Positions 41,481 through 53,693 of a stretch of 64,000 bases of DNA are shown here, in pieces (the first letter of the stretch is position 1; each line of letters starts with the position of its first letter). Both the position numbers and the translations under genes were made by a program. This DNA comes from Paracidovorax avenae ATCC 19860 (lineage in GTDB: Bacteria > Pseudomonadota > Gammaproteobacteria > Burkholderiales > Burkholderiaceae_C), in NCBI RefSeq assembly GCF_000176855.2, contig NC_015138.1, forward strand, positions 2,790,001 to 2,854,000, given 5' to 3'. Under the pieces are notes generated by a model. It was not told the origin of the DNA. It ran no database searches and saw only the letters and a list, made by a program, of their open reading frames with translations.

Positions 41481-43688
41481 TTAGGACGACCTGCGCTGCT
41501 CCGCGCGGCGGCGTGCACGGTAGGCGGCCACGAGCACCAGCAGCACCACCAGCAGCAGGATGCTCAGCAGCGGCACGCCCCACGACAGGTAGCGGCGCCA
41601 TTCGTAGAAGGCGCTCTCCCCCGCGCCCGGCGGCAGGCTGGCCGACGGGTTGCTGCTGTCCACCCAGCTCACCGGGCCGTCCGCACCGATGAGCGCGATA
41701 TCGCCGCGATTGAGCACGAAGGCCTTTTGCACCGCCGCCGTCTGCTCGCCCAGCGGCTGCCAGACCAGGCCATGCTGCCCGTTCGAGCGGCTGACCTCCA
41801 CCGCGGAGAGGCGGGCCAGTCCGTCCACGTCCAGCCAGGGTGCGTTGCGCCCGTTGATGCGCAGGTGCGCGTCCTGGATCTGCACTTTGGGCTCCGTTCC
41901 CTGCACCGGCACCTGCAGCGCGAGGAAGGGCCGGCCGGGCGCGAAGGGCTTGCCCTGCTCCACCACCGCGAACTCCGCGCGCAACGGCGTCACACCCGCC
42001 GCGACGGCGATGCGGATGAGGCGCGCCAGGGACTGCGGAGCGTCCGCCAGGTACGAGGCCGGCACGGCGACCACCGGCGTGCCCGACATCAGGGGCAGCA
42101 GGCCGACGAAGGTGCCGTCGGGCTCGGAGTCGCCGGCACGCACGTAGCTCGTGGGCAGCACGTTGACCGGGAAACCCTGCGGGGTCTCGTTGCAATCGTT
42201 GGAATACGGCTGGCGCTGCACGGACACGCGCACCACGTTGCTCAGGCCCAGGGCATAGCCCGGCACGCGCGCATCGAGCCGCTCGGGCCGGCCGTCGGCC
42301 TCCAGGCGCTTGGCCGAGAGCAGCACGTTGTTCCAGAACACCGAGGCCACCGGCCGCGTGGACGAGGCCCCGGGCGCCGCGGCGATATCGATCACCAGGT
42401 CGGACGGCATGCGTCCGTTCACGGCGACCGCCGCGAGCGGCAGCGAGGCCGTCCAGTCGCCACGGGACACGACGTCGAAGCTGGCGTCGCTGCCGAAGCC
42501 CGCGAGGCGAATGACCGTGCGGTCCTCCGCGTCGGGAGCGTCAGCACGGGCCACCGTGGCCTGGCGCGTCACCAGGATGTTGCGCCACACCTCCGCGAAA
42601 ACGCCGGCCGCCTGCGCGCCTGCATCCTCTGCCACTGCGATCACCGGGCGCGCGCCCAGCGTCGCCAGCCGGATCTGGTGGGAAGCCAGCCCGCCGGGGG
42701 CCGCCACGGTTTGCAGGTTGCGCCAGGCGGTGAAGGCGCGCGCGCCGTCGGCGTCGCCCGCCAGCTGCGTGCCCAGCGCGTCCAGCGCCTTGCCGATCTG
42801 CTGCTGCAGTGCGCCATCGGCCACCGCGATGTCGCCGGTGGCGGACACAGCGCCGAGCACGACCAGGGCACCGATCTCCGCATCGTCCTTGAGTACGTAG
42901 CGGGCATTGCCGGTGGCCAGTCCTGCGAACGCGGGCAGGGAGGCCAGTCCGGAAGGCACCTGCCAGCCGGTGGTGTCCACCGTGTCGCCCGGCACGGGGA
43001 AGGCCTTCACCACCACGCGGCGATTGGCCTGCTCCAGTGCCGCACCGATGCGCCATGCGGTGTCGTAGGATGCCTTGGAGAGGTTGCGCGAGGCCACCAG
43101 CAGCGTGGGCCGTGCGGGCAGCGTCACCCAGGCATCGGCCAGGCTGGTGAGCGCCCCGCTGCTGAAGCGGTAGTTGAATCGCGTCTCGGCCGCGACCGAC
43201 AGCACGTTGCCCGTGGCCCGCTCCACCTCGCAGATGCGGTGCGCCACGTTGTTGAGCCAGTTCACCCCCAGGCGCAGAAACCCGTTGGTGCGCACGCTGG
43301 TGTCCACCTTGAGCACCTGGCTGGCGTCGCCCTCGGGCGATTCGATGCGCCGCGAGAACACCGGCCGGCCGTTGACGGACAGCAGCATCGACGTGCGGCC
43401 CTCTTCCGCCTTGTAGTAGCGGCCGTTGAAATCGATGCTCGCTTCCGCGAGGGGGAGCGTGCGCGGCACGGGCAGGAAAAATTCCTGCTTCGCATCGAAG
43501 CCGTTGAGCAGCACCGCATCGGTGAAGCCCAGGTCGGACAGCGCGAAGCTGCGCGTGACCCAGGTATCGCCCTGCAGGCGCTGCAGCGCATCGCCCGCGG
43601 GGCTCGCCATCGCGAGGAGCGGGACACTCAGACCCATCATGCAGATCAGTCTGGAAGCGCGCGGCAGGCGCAGGGGGCTGGGGACCAT
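41481..43688 (-). CDS. BcsB-like periplasmic subunit of a polysaccharide synthase
   Basis: The 735-residue precursor has a signal peptide (LICMMGLSVPLLAMASPAGD), a BcsB-like series of beta domains (RSFALSDLGFTDAVLLNGFD, DFNGRYYKAEEGRTSMLLSV, FLRLGVNWLNNVAHRICEVE) and a single C-terminal membrane helix (WGVPLLSILLLVVLLVLVAA) followed by a basic tail. BcsB anchors the periplasmic side of cellulose synthase and guides the chain. Here its neighbour is an NfrB-like synthase, not BcsA, which is unusual. The ATG at 43688 has GGAG upstream; a longer frame from 43784 has no signal peptide at its start. Confidence 0.8.
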   Translation of the reverse strand: MVPSPLRLPRASRLICMMGLSVPLLAMASPAGDALQRLQGDTWVTRSFALSDLGFTDAVLLNGFDAKQEFFLPVPRTLPLAEASIDFNGRYYKAEEGRTSMLLSVNGRPVFSRRIESPEGDASQVLKVDTSVRTNGFLRLGVNWLNNVAHRICEVERATGNVLSVAAETRFNYRFSSGALTSLADAWVTLPARPTLLVASRNLSKASYDTAWRIGAALEQANRRVVVKAFPVPGDTVDTTGWQVPSGLASLPAFAGLATGNARYVLKDDAEIGALVVLGAVSATGDIAVADGALQQQIGKALDALGTQLAGDADGARAFTAWRNLQTVAAPGGLASHQIRLATLGARPVIAVAEDAGAQAAGVFAEVWRNILVTRQATVARADAPDAEDRTVIRLAGFGSDASFDVVSRGDWTASLPLAAVAVNGRMPSDLVIDIAAAPGASSTRPVASVFWNNVLLSAKRLEADGRPERLDARVPGYALGLSNVVRVSVQRQPYSNDCNETPQGFPVNVLPTSYVRAGDSEPDGTFVGLLPLMSGTPVVAVPASYLADAPQSLARLIRIAVAAGVTPLRAEFAVVEQGKPFAPGRPFLALQVPVQGTEPKVQIQDAHLRINGRNAPWLDVDGLARLSAVEVSRSNGQHGLVWQPLGEQTAAVQKAFVLNRGDIALIGADGPVSWVDSSNPSASLPPGAGESAFYEWRRYLSWGVPLLSILLLVVLLVLVAAYRARRRAEQRRSS

Positions 43689-43743
43689 GGAAATGCTCCG
43701 GAATGACACGGGAAAGTGGGAAAGGAAGGGGCCGGGGGCCAGC

Positions 43744-44877
43744 TCAGGGCGCGAACTCGTCGAACGGGCGCCCGCACAGCGCATCGACGATGCGGCGGCA
43801 TGCCTGCCCGTCGCCGTAGGGATTGCCGCGCCAGCCGAATTCCGCGTGGAACGCGGCGTCGTCCAGCAGCCGGCTGGCTTCCTGCAGGATGCGCTCGCGC
43901 GAGGTGCCCACCAGGCGCACCGTGCCGGCGGCCACGGCCTCGGGGCGCTCGGTGACGTCGCGCATCACCAGCACGGGCTTGCCCAGGTAAGGCGCCTCTT
44001 CCTGCACGCCGCCCGAATCGGTCAGGATCAGGTGGGCGCGGCGCATGAACCAGACGAAATCCAGGTAGTCGAGCGGCGGGATGAGGTGCACGGAGGACAG
44101 TCCCGAGAGCGTCTCCGTCACCACGTCGCGGACGTTCGGGTTCAGGTGCACGGGATAGACGATCTGCACGTCGCTGCGGCCCGCGAGTTCCGCCAGCGCG
44201 GAGCAGATGCTGCGGAATCCGCTGCCGAAGTTCTCCCGGCGGTGGCCGGTGACCAGCACCAGCCTGCGGCCCGGGTCGAGCCATCCGTAGCGGCCGGCCA
44301 TGGCCGCGTCGATGGCGGGGTCGGCATCGAAGCGCGCGACGGTGGCGGCCAGCGCGTCGATCACCGTGTTGCCGGTGACCCATGCCCGGCCCGGCGCCTG
44401 TTCGCGCAACAGCGCATCGCGGGCGGCAGGCGTCGGAGCGAACAGCCAGGTGGACATGGAATCCACCACGCGCCGGTTCATCTCTTCGGGGAAAGGCGAC
44501 TGCAGGTCGCCGCTGCGCAGCCCGGCTTCCACATGGCCGATCGGTATGCGGCGGTGGAAGGCTGCCATGGCGCAGGCTGCCGCGGTGGTGGTATCGCCAT
44601 GGACCAGCACGCAATCGGGACGCACCGAGGCGAGCACGTCGTCCACGCTGCCCACGAGCCGGGCGAACAGACCGTTGAGGCTCTGGTCCGGGCGCATCAC
44701 GTCGAGGTCATGGTCTGCCTGCAGCCCGAACAGCGACATGACCTGGGCCAGCATTTCCCGGTGCTGCCCCGTGACGCACACGGTGTTCTGCAGCCGCGCC
44801 TCCTGGCGCAGCGCAGCCACCAGGGGCGCCATCTTGATGGCCTCGGGCCGGGTACCGAAAATCGACAGGACGTGCAT
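43744..44877 (-). CDS. wecB: UDP-N-acetylglucosamine 2-epimerase (non-hydrolysing)
   Basis: The 377-residue protein has the WecB fold and motifs: VLSIFGTRPEAIKMAPL at the N-terminus, VTGQHREM, HGDTTTAAACAM, HVEAGLRSGD, GHRRENFGSG and TDSGGVQEEAPYLGKPVLV. It interconverts UDP-GlcNAc and UDP-ManNAc in the cytoplasm. As the first gene of the operon it supplies UDP-ManNAc, the precursor linked to the NfrB pathway in E. coli. It is divergent from the class II aldolase gene. Length is normal. Confidence 0.92.
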   Translation of the reverse strand: MHVLSIFGTRPEAIKMAPLVAALRQEARLQNTVCVTGQHREMLAQVMSLFGLQADHDLDVMRPDQSLNGLFARLVGSVDDVLASVRPDCVLVHGDTTTAAACAMAAFHRRIPIGHVEAGLRSGDLQSPFPEEMNRRVVDSMSTWLFAPTPAARDALLREQAPGRAWVTGNTVIDALAATVARFDADPAIDAAMAGRYGWLDPGRRLVLVTGHRRENFGSGFRSICSALAELAGRSDVQIVYPVHLNPNVRDVVTETLSGLSSVHLIPPLDYLDFVWFMRRAHLILTDSGGVQEEAPYLGKPVLVMRDVTERPEAVAAGTVRLVGTSRERILQEASRLLDDAAFHAEFGWRGNPYGDGQACRRIVDALCGRPFDEFAP

Positions 44878-45156
44878 TCGAGGTGTCAGCAGAAATGCCG
44901 GTACGGGCCGTTCCGCGGCTTTCGCGGCGGCGCCCGCACAGGCAGGAAACTGGAGGCAAGGCGCGTTGTGCGCCCCGGGCGGGACCGATCTGCGTCGTCT
45001 GACCCTCGATGCGGCGATGTTAGCAAATGTCTCCGCAGGCCAAACGGATTCTCAATAGATTTAATGCTTCCGATAGTCAAAATTGTTGGCCGGACGCGAC
45101 TGTGCGCCATTCCGCGGCAACACGGTTAAATTGGCTGCCGGTTCCACCCGGCGCCC
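44878..45156. promoter_or_regulatory. Divergent promoter region of the exopolysaccharide operon
   Basis: This 279-bp gap separates wecB from the class II aldolase gene. The part around 45018-45090 is AT-rich (for example CTCAATAGATTTAATGCTTC) against the GC-rich background and probably contains promoters. No operator for a known c-di-GMP-dependent regulator could be assigned by eye. Confidence 0.35.
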
Positions 45157-45921
45157 ATGCCGCCGCCCATGACTTCCATGACCGCATCCGATTTCCACTC
45201 TCCCGGCGTGCTCCGGCTCCGCCAGGATCTCGCGCTGGCCCTGCGCGCCGCGGCCCGCCATGGCCTCGGCGAAGGCGTCTGCAACCATTTCAGCGTGGAA
45301 CTGCCTGACGGCTCCGGCCGCTTCCTGCTCAACCCCCGGGGCCTGATGTGGAGCGAGGTGTTCGAGGACGACATCGTGCTCGTGGACACCCAGGGTGCAG
45401 TACTCGCCGGAAGGCACGCGGTCGAGCCGACGGCGATGTTCATCCACGCTGCCCTGCACCAGCTGGGCCGGCATGCCTGCGTGCTGCACACGCACATGCC
45501 CTTCGCAACGGCCCTGGCGCTGACCGAGTGCGGCGGCCTGGACACCACGCTGTCGCAGAACGCGATGCGCTTCCACGGCCGCGTGGCAATCGACCGGCAC
45601 TACAACGGGCTGGCCCTGGATGCGTCCGAGGGCCGGCGCATCGCGGCGGCCATGGGCGGCTGCGACGTCGGCTTCCTCGGCAACCACGGCGTGGTGGTGT
45701 GTGGCGCACGCATCGACCATGCCTACGACGACCTCTACTACCTGGAGCGCGCCTGCCAGGCCGAGGTGCTCGCCCGCTCCACGGGCAGCCCGCTGCGCCC
45801 GGTCGCGCCGTCGCTGGCGGCCGAGGTGGCGCGGCAGGCGCTGGGCGAGCGGCTGCAGTCGGAGCTTTTCTTCGAGGCCCTGCGGCGGACGCTGCCCGCG
45901 GCTGCGCTGCCGAAGTCCTGA
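45157..45921 (+). CDS. Class II aldolase/adducin-family protein
   Basis: The 254-residue protein has GEGVCNHFSVELP, the zinc-binding HTHMP pair plus a later His (GNHGVVVCG), and EPTAMFIHAALHQ. These fit fuculose/ribulose-phosphate aldolase-like proteins. The Zn ligands His-x-His and the third His are present, so it may be active on an aldehyde-acid or sugar phosphate. The start is uncertain: ATG codons occur at 45157, 45172 and 45181, none with a clear ribosome binding site. It precedes an EamA exporter by 25 bp. Confidence 0.78.
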   Translation: MPPPMTSMTASDFHSPGVLRLRQDLALALRAAARHGLGEGVCNHFSVELPDGSGRFLLNPRGLMWSEVFEDDIVLVDTQGAVLAGRHAVEPTAMFIHAALHQLGRHACVLHTHMPFATALALTECGGLDTTLSQNAMRFHGRVAIDRHYNGLALDASEGRRIAAAMGGCDVGFLGNHGVVVCGARIDHAYDDLYYLERACQAEVLARSTGSPLRPVAPSLAAEVARQALGERLQSELFFEALRRTLPAAALPKS

Positions 45922-45946
45922 GACACCGCGATCCGGAACCCCAGCC

Positions 45947-47008
45947 ATGTCCCTGCGCGCCGCCTCGCCCGCCCTGGCCGCCGCCGTGCTGTTCGGAGCC
46001 AGCACCCCTTTCGCGAAGCTGCTGGCCGGCGATGTGCCGCCCCTGCTCCTGGCCGGACTGCTCTACCTCGGCAGCGGGCTCGGGCTGGGTGCGCTGTTGC
46101 TGGCGCGGCGGACCATGGGCAGGCAGGCCCGCCCTGCTTCGGGCGATACGGCGGGAATCTCCCGCGGGGATCTGCCCTGGCTGGCCGGGGCCGTTGTCTT
46201 CGGCGGGATGCTGGGCCCCGCCTTGCTCATGGGAGGACTGGCCGGCACCTCGGGCGCTGCGGCATCGCTCCTGCTCAACCTCGAAGGGGTGTTCACCGCC
46301 CTGCTGGCATGGATCGTCTTCCGGGAGAACGCCGAGCACCGCGTCGTGCTGGGAATGGCCGCGATGGTGCTGGGCGGCGTGCTGCTGTCCTGGGCACCGG
46401 GAAGCTCCTCGTCGTTGTTCCATGCCCTTCTCATCGTGGCCGCATGCCTGTGTTGGGGCGTGGATAACAACCTGACCCGCCAGGTGTCCTCGGGCGATGC
46501 CATGGCGATCGCCTGCTCCAAGGGCCTGTTCGCCGGCGCCTGCAATACGGCTCTGGCACTGTCCCTGGGAGCGCAATGGCCGTCGTGGGCGTCCGTGTCC
46601 GCCTGCCTGGCCGTCGGCCTGCTCGGCTACGGACTCAGCCTCACCCTGTTCGTGGTCGCCCTGAGGACCCTCGGCACCGCGCGGACAGGCGCCTATTTCT
46701 CGACCGGGCCCTTCTTCGGAGTGCTGCTGTCGCTGGCCGTGTGGCCGGAAGTCCCTCCTGCGCTCTTCTGGCCCGCGGCCCTGCTCATGGCTGCCGGCGT
46801 GTGGCTGCACCTCGGCGAACGGCACGAGCATGAGCACACGCACGAGCTCCTGGAGCATGCGCACAGGCACGTGCACGATGAGCACCACCGGCACGACCAC
46901 GGTCCGGAATGGGACGGGACCGAGCCCCATGTCCATGCCCATCGCCACGAGGCGATGACGCACCGGCATCCCCACTACCCGGACATCCACCATCGCCACG
47001 TGCATTGA
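45947..47008 (+). CDS. EamA-family (DMT) exporter with His-rich C-terminal tail
   Basis: The 353-residue protein has ten helices in two EamA halves (AAVLFGASTPFAKLLAGDVP; LLIVAACLCWGVDNNLTRQV). After the last helix (about residue 285) comes a tail of about 65 residues that is exceptionally rich in His, with HEHEHTHELLEHAHRHVHDE and HRHPHYPDIHHRHVH. Such tails bind Ni, Zn or Co in metal transporters, so metal export or metal-gated transport is possible, though the core resembles drug/metabolite exporters. It is probably co-transcribed with the class II aldolase gene. Confidence 0.85.
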   Translation: MSLRAASPALAAAVLFGASTPFAKLLAGDVPPLLLAGLLYLGSGLGLGALLLARRTMGRQARPASGDTAGISRGDLPWLAGAVVFGGMLGPALLMGGLAGTSGAAASLLLNLEGVFTALLAWIVFRENAEHRVVLGMAAMVLGGVLLSWAPGSSSSLFHALLIVAACLCWGVDNNLTRQVSSGDAMAIACSKGLFAGACNTALALSLGAQWPSWASVSACLAVGLLGYGLSLTLFVVALRTLGTARTGAYFSTGPFFGVLLSLAVWPEVPPALFWPAALLMAAGVWLHLGERHEHEHTHELLEHAHRHVHDEHHRHDHGPEWDGTEPHVHAHRHEAMTHRHPHYPDIHHRHVH

Positions 47009-47029
47009 ACACGCCGCGGTGGCCCTTTT

Positions 47030-47950
47030 TCATTCGCAGCGAACCGGCCAGTCCAGCTGCCGGCCGCTCTCGAACCGGCGCTCCCGGCCCGTGACTGGAT
47101 CGGTGAAGGCGATCGCCCGCGCCAGCAACTGCAACGGCCGCGAGAAATCGCCCTCCGGCGGATCGTTCACCTCCGGATAGAAGGCGTCGCCCCGCAGCGG
47201 CAGGCCCAGGGCCGCCATGTGGACCCGCAGCTGGTGGCGCCGCCCCGTCACCGGGGACAGGCGGTAGCGGGCCCATGCGCCGTCCACGTCCAGCACCTCC
47301 ATGCGTGTGAGGCTGTTGGCCTCTCCTGGTACCTCGTGCATGCGGAAGAACTGCGGGCTTTCCTCGATCCGGCTGGACCGCTCCCGGGGGAACGCCACGT
47401 CCACCCGCCAGGGTGCGACGGCCTCGTAGGTCTTGTCCACCGCCCGGTCGCGGAACAGCGCCTGGTAGCGGCCCCGCGTGGCGCGCTGCACCGAGAAAAG
47501 CACCAGGCCCGCCGTATCGCGGTCGATCCGGTGCACGGGCGAGAGACCGTCCAGGCCCAGGCGGCGCTTGAGCCGCACCAGCAGCGTGTGCTGCAGGTAG
47601 CGCCCGGTGGGCACCACGGGCAGGAAGTGCGGCTTGTCGGCCACCACCAGGTGCTCGTCCTGGTAGAGCACCGTTTCCTCGAACGGGATGACCGCCTCGC
47701 TCGCCAGCTCCCGGTAGTAATAGATACGCAGGCCCGGAACGAACGGGCGGCCGTGGGTGACCGGGCACGCATGCTCGTCCATGACCTCGCCGCGCTCCAT
47801 GCGCTGCAGCCATTCCGTCCGGTCGACCACGGGCAGGCGTTCGGCCAGGAAGTCGATCAGCAGGCCGCCGCCCTGGCTGGGCGTGACCACGCAACTGGGG
47901 CCGACGCCGTCTCGCACCGGCAGAACGCGTGGATCGTGGGAGTTGTGCAT
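47030..47950 (-). CDS. RluA-family pseudouridine synthase
   Basis: The 306-residue protein has the RluA catalytic motif HRIDRDTAGLVLFS with catalytic Asp (second D), YQDEHLVVADKPHFLPVVPT and RRHQLRVHMAALGLP at the C-terminal part. It isomerises uridine in rRNA or tRNA. The ATG at 47950 is taken because the further 22 residues to 48016 are not conserved-looking. It converges with the His-rich exporter gene and is followed by the divergent AsmA-like gene. Confidence 0.88.
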   Translation of the reverse strand: MHNSHDPRVLPVRDGVGPSCVVTPSQGGGLLIDFLAERLPVVDRTEWLQRMERGEVMDEHACPVTHGRPFVPGLRIYYYRELASEAVIPFEETVLYQDEHLVVADKPHFLPVVPTGRYLQHTLLVRLKRRLGLDGLSPVHRIDRDTAGLVLFSVQRATRGRYQALFRDRAVDKTYEAVAPWRVDVAFPRERSSRIEESPQFFRMHEVPGEANSLTRMEVLDVDGAWARYRLSPVTGRRHQLRVHMAALGLPLRGDAFYPEVNDPPEGDFSRPLQLLARAIAFTDPVTGRERRFESGRQLDWPVRCE

Positions 47951-48105
47951 GGGCGCGCATTCTAGGCAGGCACCGCCTTGCGCCATCGCCGTGTAGGACA
48001 GGGGCGCGTGGCACATGGGATGCCTGCCGTCGCCGGCGCGGCCCGGCGCACACTAGGATCGGACGCAGGCTTTCGCCGTCCCGATCCACGCTCCGCCTCC
48101 ATCCC

Positions 48106-50406
48106 ATGCGCCCTTCCATCCCGCTCCCCTCCCACCGTTTCCGCGCGGCACGCCGGCAGCGCGGGCGCGCCCTGAACTGGCTGCTGGGCCTGCTGGCCAC
48201 CCTGGTCGCCCTGGCGCTGATCGCCCTCGTGGTCCTGCTCACCTTCGACTGGAACCGCGCCCGCCCCTGGATCAACGAGCGCGTGAGCGCGGCGACCGGG
48301 CGGCATTTCGCGATCGAGGGCGACCTCACGGCCCGCTGGCACTGGCCGCAGCCGGCGGACATGGAGACCGGCTGGCGGCGCTGGGTGCCCGGCCTGACTG
48401 TGCAGGCGGAGCGCATGGTGCTGGGCAACCGTGCGGACTTCGGGCGCTACGGCGCAGTAGGCATGGATGCGGGCAATGCCGACGCCCGGGTGGTGGAACG
48501 CCGCGCTTCTGCGGCTTCCGCGACCGCTCCGGCCTCCGGAGTGCCGGCCTCGCCCGCATCGGCGCCGGCCTCGGCAGCCAGCGCTCCCGAGGCCGCCGGG
48601 GCTGCCGGGGCTTCCGGGTCCGGGCCCGTGCCGCCCTCCATGGCCACGGTGGGCCGAGCCACGGCCTCTCTCAAGCTGCTGCCCCTGCTGGTGCGGCACG
48701 TGTCCATCGGCACCCTGTCGATCCAGACGCCCGACGTGGCACTCGCGCGGCGTGCCGACGGCAGCAACAACTGGACGTTCGACCGCCCCGCTCCCGACGG
48801 CAGCGCCAGCCCCAACCCCTGGACGGTGAACGTGGCCCGGCTGGTGGTCAACGATGGCCGGCTGGCGCTGTCGGATGCCCGGAAGGACCTGGCCTTCGTC
48901 GCGCACCTGGCGACCCAAAGCCAGCCCGGCCCCTACGGCGTGCGCTTCGACGTGCGCGGGCGCTATGCCAAGGCGCGCATCGAAGGCAGCGGCCAGGCGG
49001 GCAACGTGCTGTCGCTGCGGCAGCAGGACGTGCAGTACCCCCTGCAGTTCAAGGCACGGGCCGGCACGGTGCGGGCCGAGGTGGAGGGCACGCTGGCCAA
49101 TCCGCTGGCGCTCGCGGGCATGGACCTGCAGGTGCTGCTGCAGGCCGAGAGCATGGCCGACCTGTATCCGCTCACCGGCCTCGTGCTGCCGAACACGCCG
49201 CCCTTCCGCACCAAAGGCCACCTGGTCGGCAGTCTGGAGCCGGGCCGCGCGGTGTGGGATTACCGGGACTTCACCGGCATGGTGGGCCAGAGCGACCTGC
49301 GGGGCCAGCTCACCTACACCTCCGGCCAGCCGCGCCCGCGCCTCAAGGGCGAGATGGCGTCGCGGCAGCTGCGCCTGGCCGACCTGGGGCCCGTGGTCGG
49401 CGCGCCGTCCGGCGAGCGGCCACAGGAGAAAGGCACGTCGAAGCGCGCCGGCAAGGTGCTGCCCGACGCCTCCTTCGCCACCGACCGGTGGAACGCCATG
49501 GACCTGGACCTCACGTTCAAGGGCGAGCGCATCGTGCGCGACGAAAGCCTGCCCATCGAGAACCTGGACGTGCATGCCCGCATGGACAACGCGCAGCTCA
49601 CGCTCTCGCCCCTGCGCTTCGGCGTGGCGCAGGGCAAGATCGATTCCAGCGTGGTGCTCGACGGCCGCGACGGCCCGCTCAAGGCCCAGCTGCGCGGCAG
49701 CGTGGACGGGCTGCGCCTGTCGGCCCTTTTCCCCAAGGTCGAGCTGATGGAAAAAAGCTTCGGCCGGCTCGACGGTGCCATGGCGGTGAATGGCACGGGC
49801 AACTCGATCGCGAAAATGCTGGGCACCAGCAATGGCGAGGCGCGCGTCTATATCCGCGATGGCCGCTTCAGCAAGCAGATGCTCGACCTGGCGGCGCTCA
49901 ACGTCGGCAGTGTCGTGGTGGCCAAGCTCTTCGGCGAGAACAAGGAAGTGCAGCTGCGCTGCGCCGTGGCGGATTTCGGCATCAAGGATGGCATCGCGCA
50001 GACCCGCTCGGTCAAGCTCAACACCGAAGAGGCCGTGGTCGAAGCCATGGGCACGCTCGACCTGGGCCGCGAGTACATGGACATCTACATCAAGCCCGAG
50101 TCGCTGAAGTGGAAGTTCTTCTCGCTGCGCACGCCGCTCTACGTGCGCGGCCCCTTCGCGGACCCGAAGGTCGGCGTGGAAGCCGGCCCGCTGCTGCTGC
50201 GCGCGGGCGCCGCCATCGCCGCAGCAGCCGTGGCCCCGGTGGCGCTGGCCCTGGTGCCGGTCACCGTGCCGGCCGCGGAGGACGACGAGAACTGCGCCAC
50301 CCTGCTGGCCCATGCCGACCGCAACGTGCAGGCCGGCAAGGCCGGGGCAGCGCCCAAGCCCGCGGCTTCGGCCCCCGCCCGGACTGCGGCGTCGGCAGCG
50401 CGCTGA
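48106..50406 (+). CDS. AsmA-family protein
   Basis: The 766-residue protein has one N-terminal membrane helix (LLGLLATLVALALIALVVLL) and then DWNRARPWINERVSAATGRH, the AsmA start. A low-complexity Ala/Ser/Pro segment spans about residues 130-180, and a long beta-rich repeating domain follows (LSPLRFGVAQGKIDSSVVLD; GEARVYIRDGRFSKQMLDLA). AsmA-like proteins are bridge-like lipid-transfer or outer-membrane biogenesis factors. The C-terminal tail (LVPVTVPAAEDDENCATLLA) has a lone Cys. The gene has no obvious operon partner. Confidence 0.85.
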   Translation: MRPSIPLPSHRFRAARRQRGRALNWLLGLLATLVALALIALVVLLTFDWNRARPWINERVSAATGRHFAIEGDLTARWHWPQPADMETGWRRWVPGLTVQAERMVLGNRADFGRYGAVGMDAGNADARVVERRASAASATAPASGVPASPASAPASAASAPEAAGAAGASGSGPVPPSMATVGRATASLKLLPLLVRHVSIGTLSIQTPDVALARRADGSNNWTFDRPAPDGSASPNPWTVNVARLVVNDGRLALSDARKDLAFVAHLATQSQPGPYGVRFDVRGRYAKARIEGSGQAGNVLSLRQQDVQYPLQFKARAGTVRAEVEGTLANPLALAGMDLQVLLQAESMADLYPLTGLVLPNTPPFRTKGHLVGSLEPGRAVWDYRDFTGMVGQSDLRGQLTYTSGQPRPRLKGEMASRQLRLADLGPVVGAPSGERPQEKGTSKRAGKVLPDASFATDRWNAMDLDLTFKGERIVRDESLPIENLDVHARMDNAQLTLSPLRFGVAQGKIDSSVVLDGRDGPLKAQLRGSVDGLRLSALFPKVELMEKSFGRLDGAMAVNGTGNSIAKMLGTSNGEARVYIRDGRFSKQMLDLAALNVGSVVVAKLFGENKEVQLRCAVADFGIKDGIAQTRSVKLNTEEAVVEAMGTLDLGREYMDIYIKPESLKWKFFSLRTPLYVRGPFADPKVGVEAGPLLLRAGAAIAAAAVAPVALALVPVTVPAAEDDENCATLLAHADRNVQAGKAGAAPKPAASAPARTAASAAR

Positions 50407-50462
50407 GCACGCTCCCGCCCGGCTCGCCGGGACGTGAAAGCAAGGGGACGCGGCGGGCCGGG

Positions 50463-53689
<3,227 letters not shown>

Positions 53690-53693
<4 letters not shown>

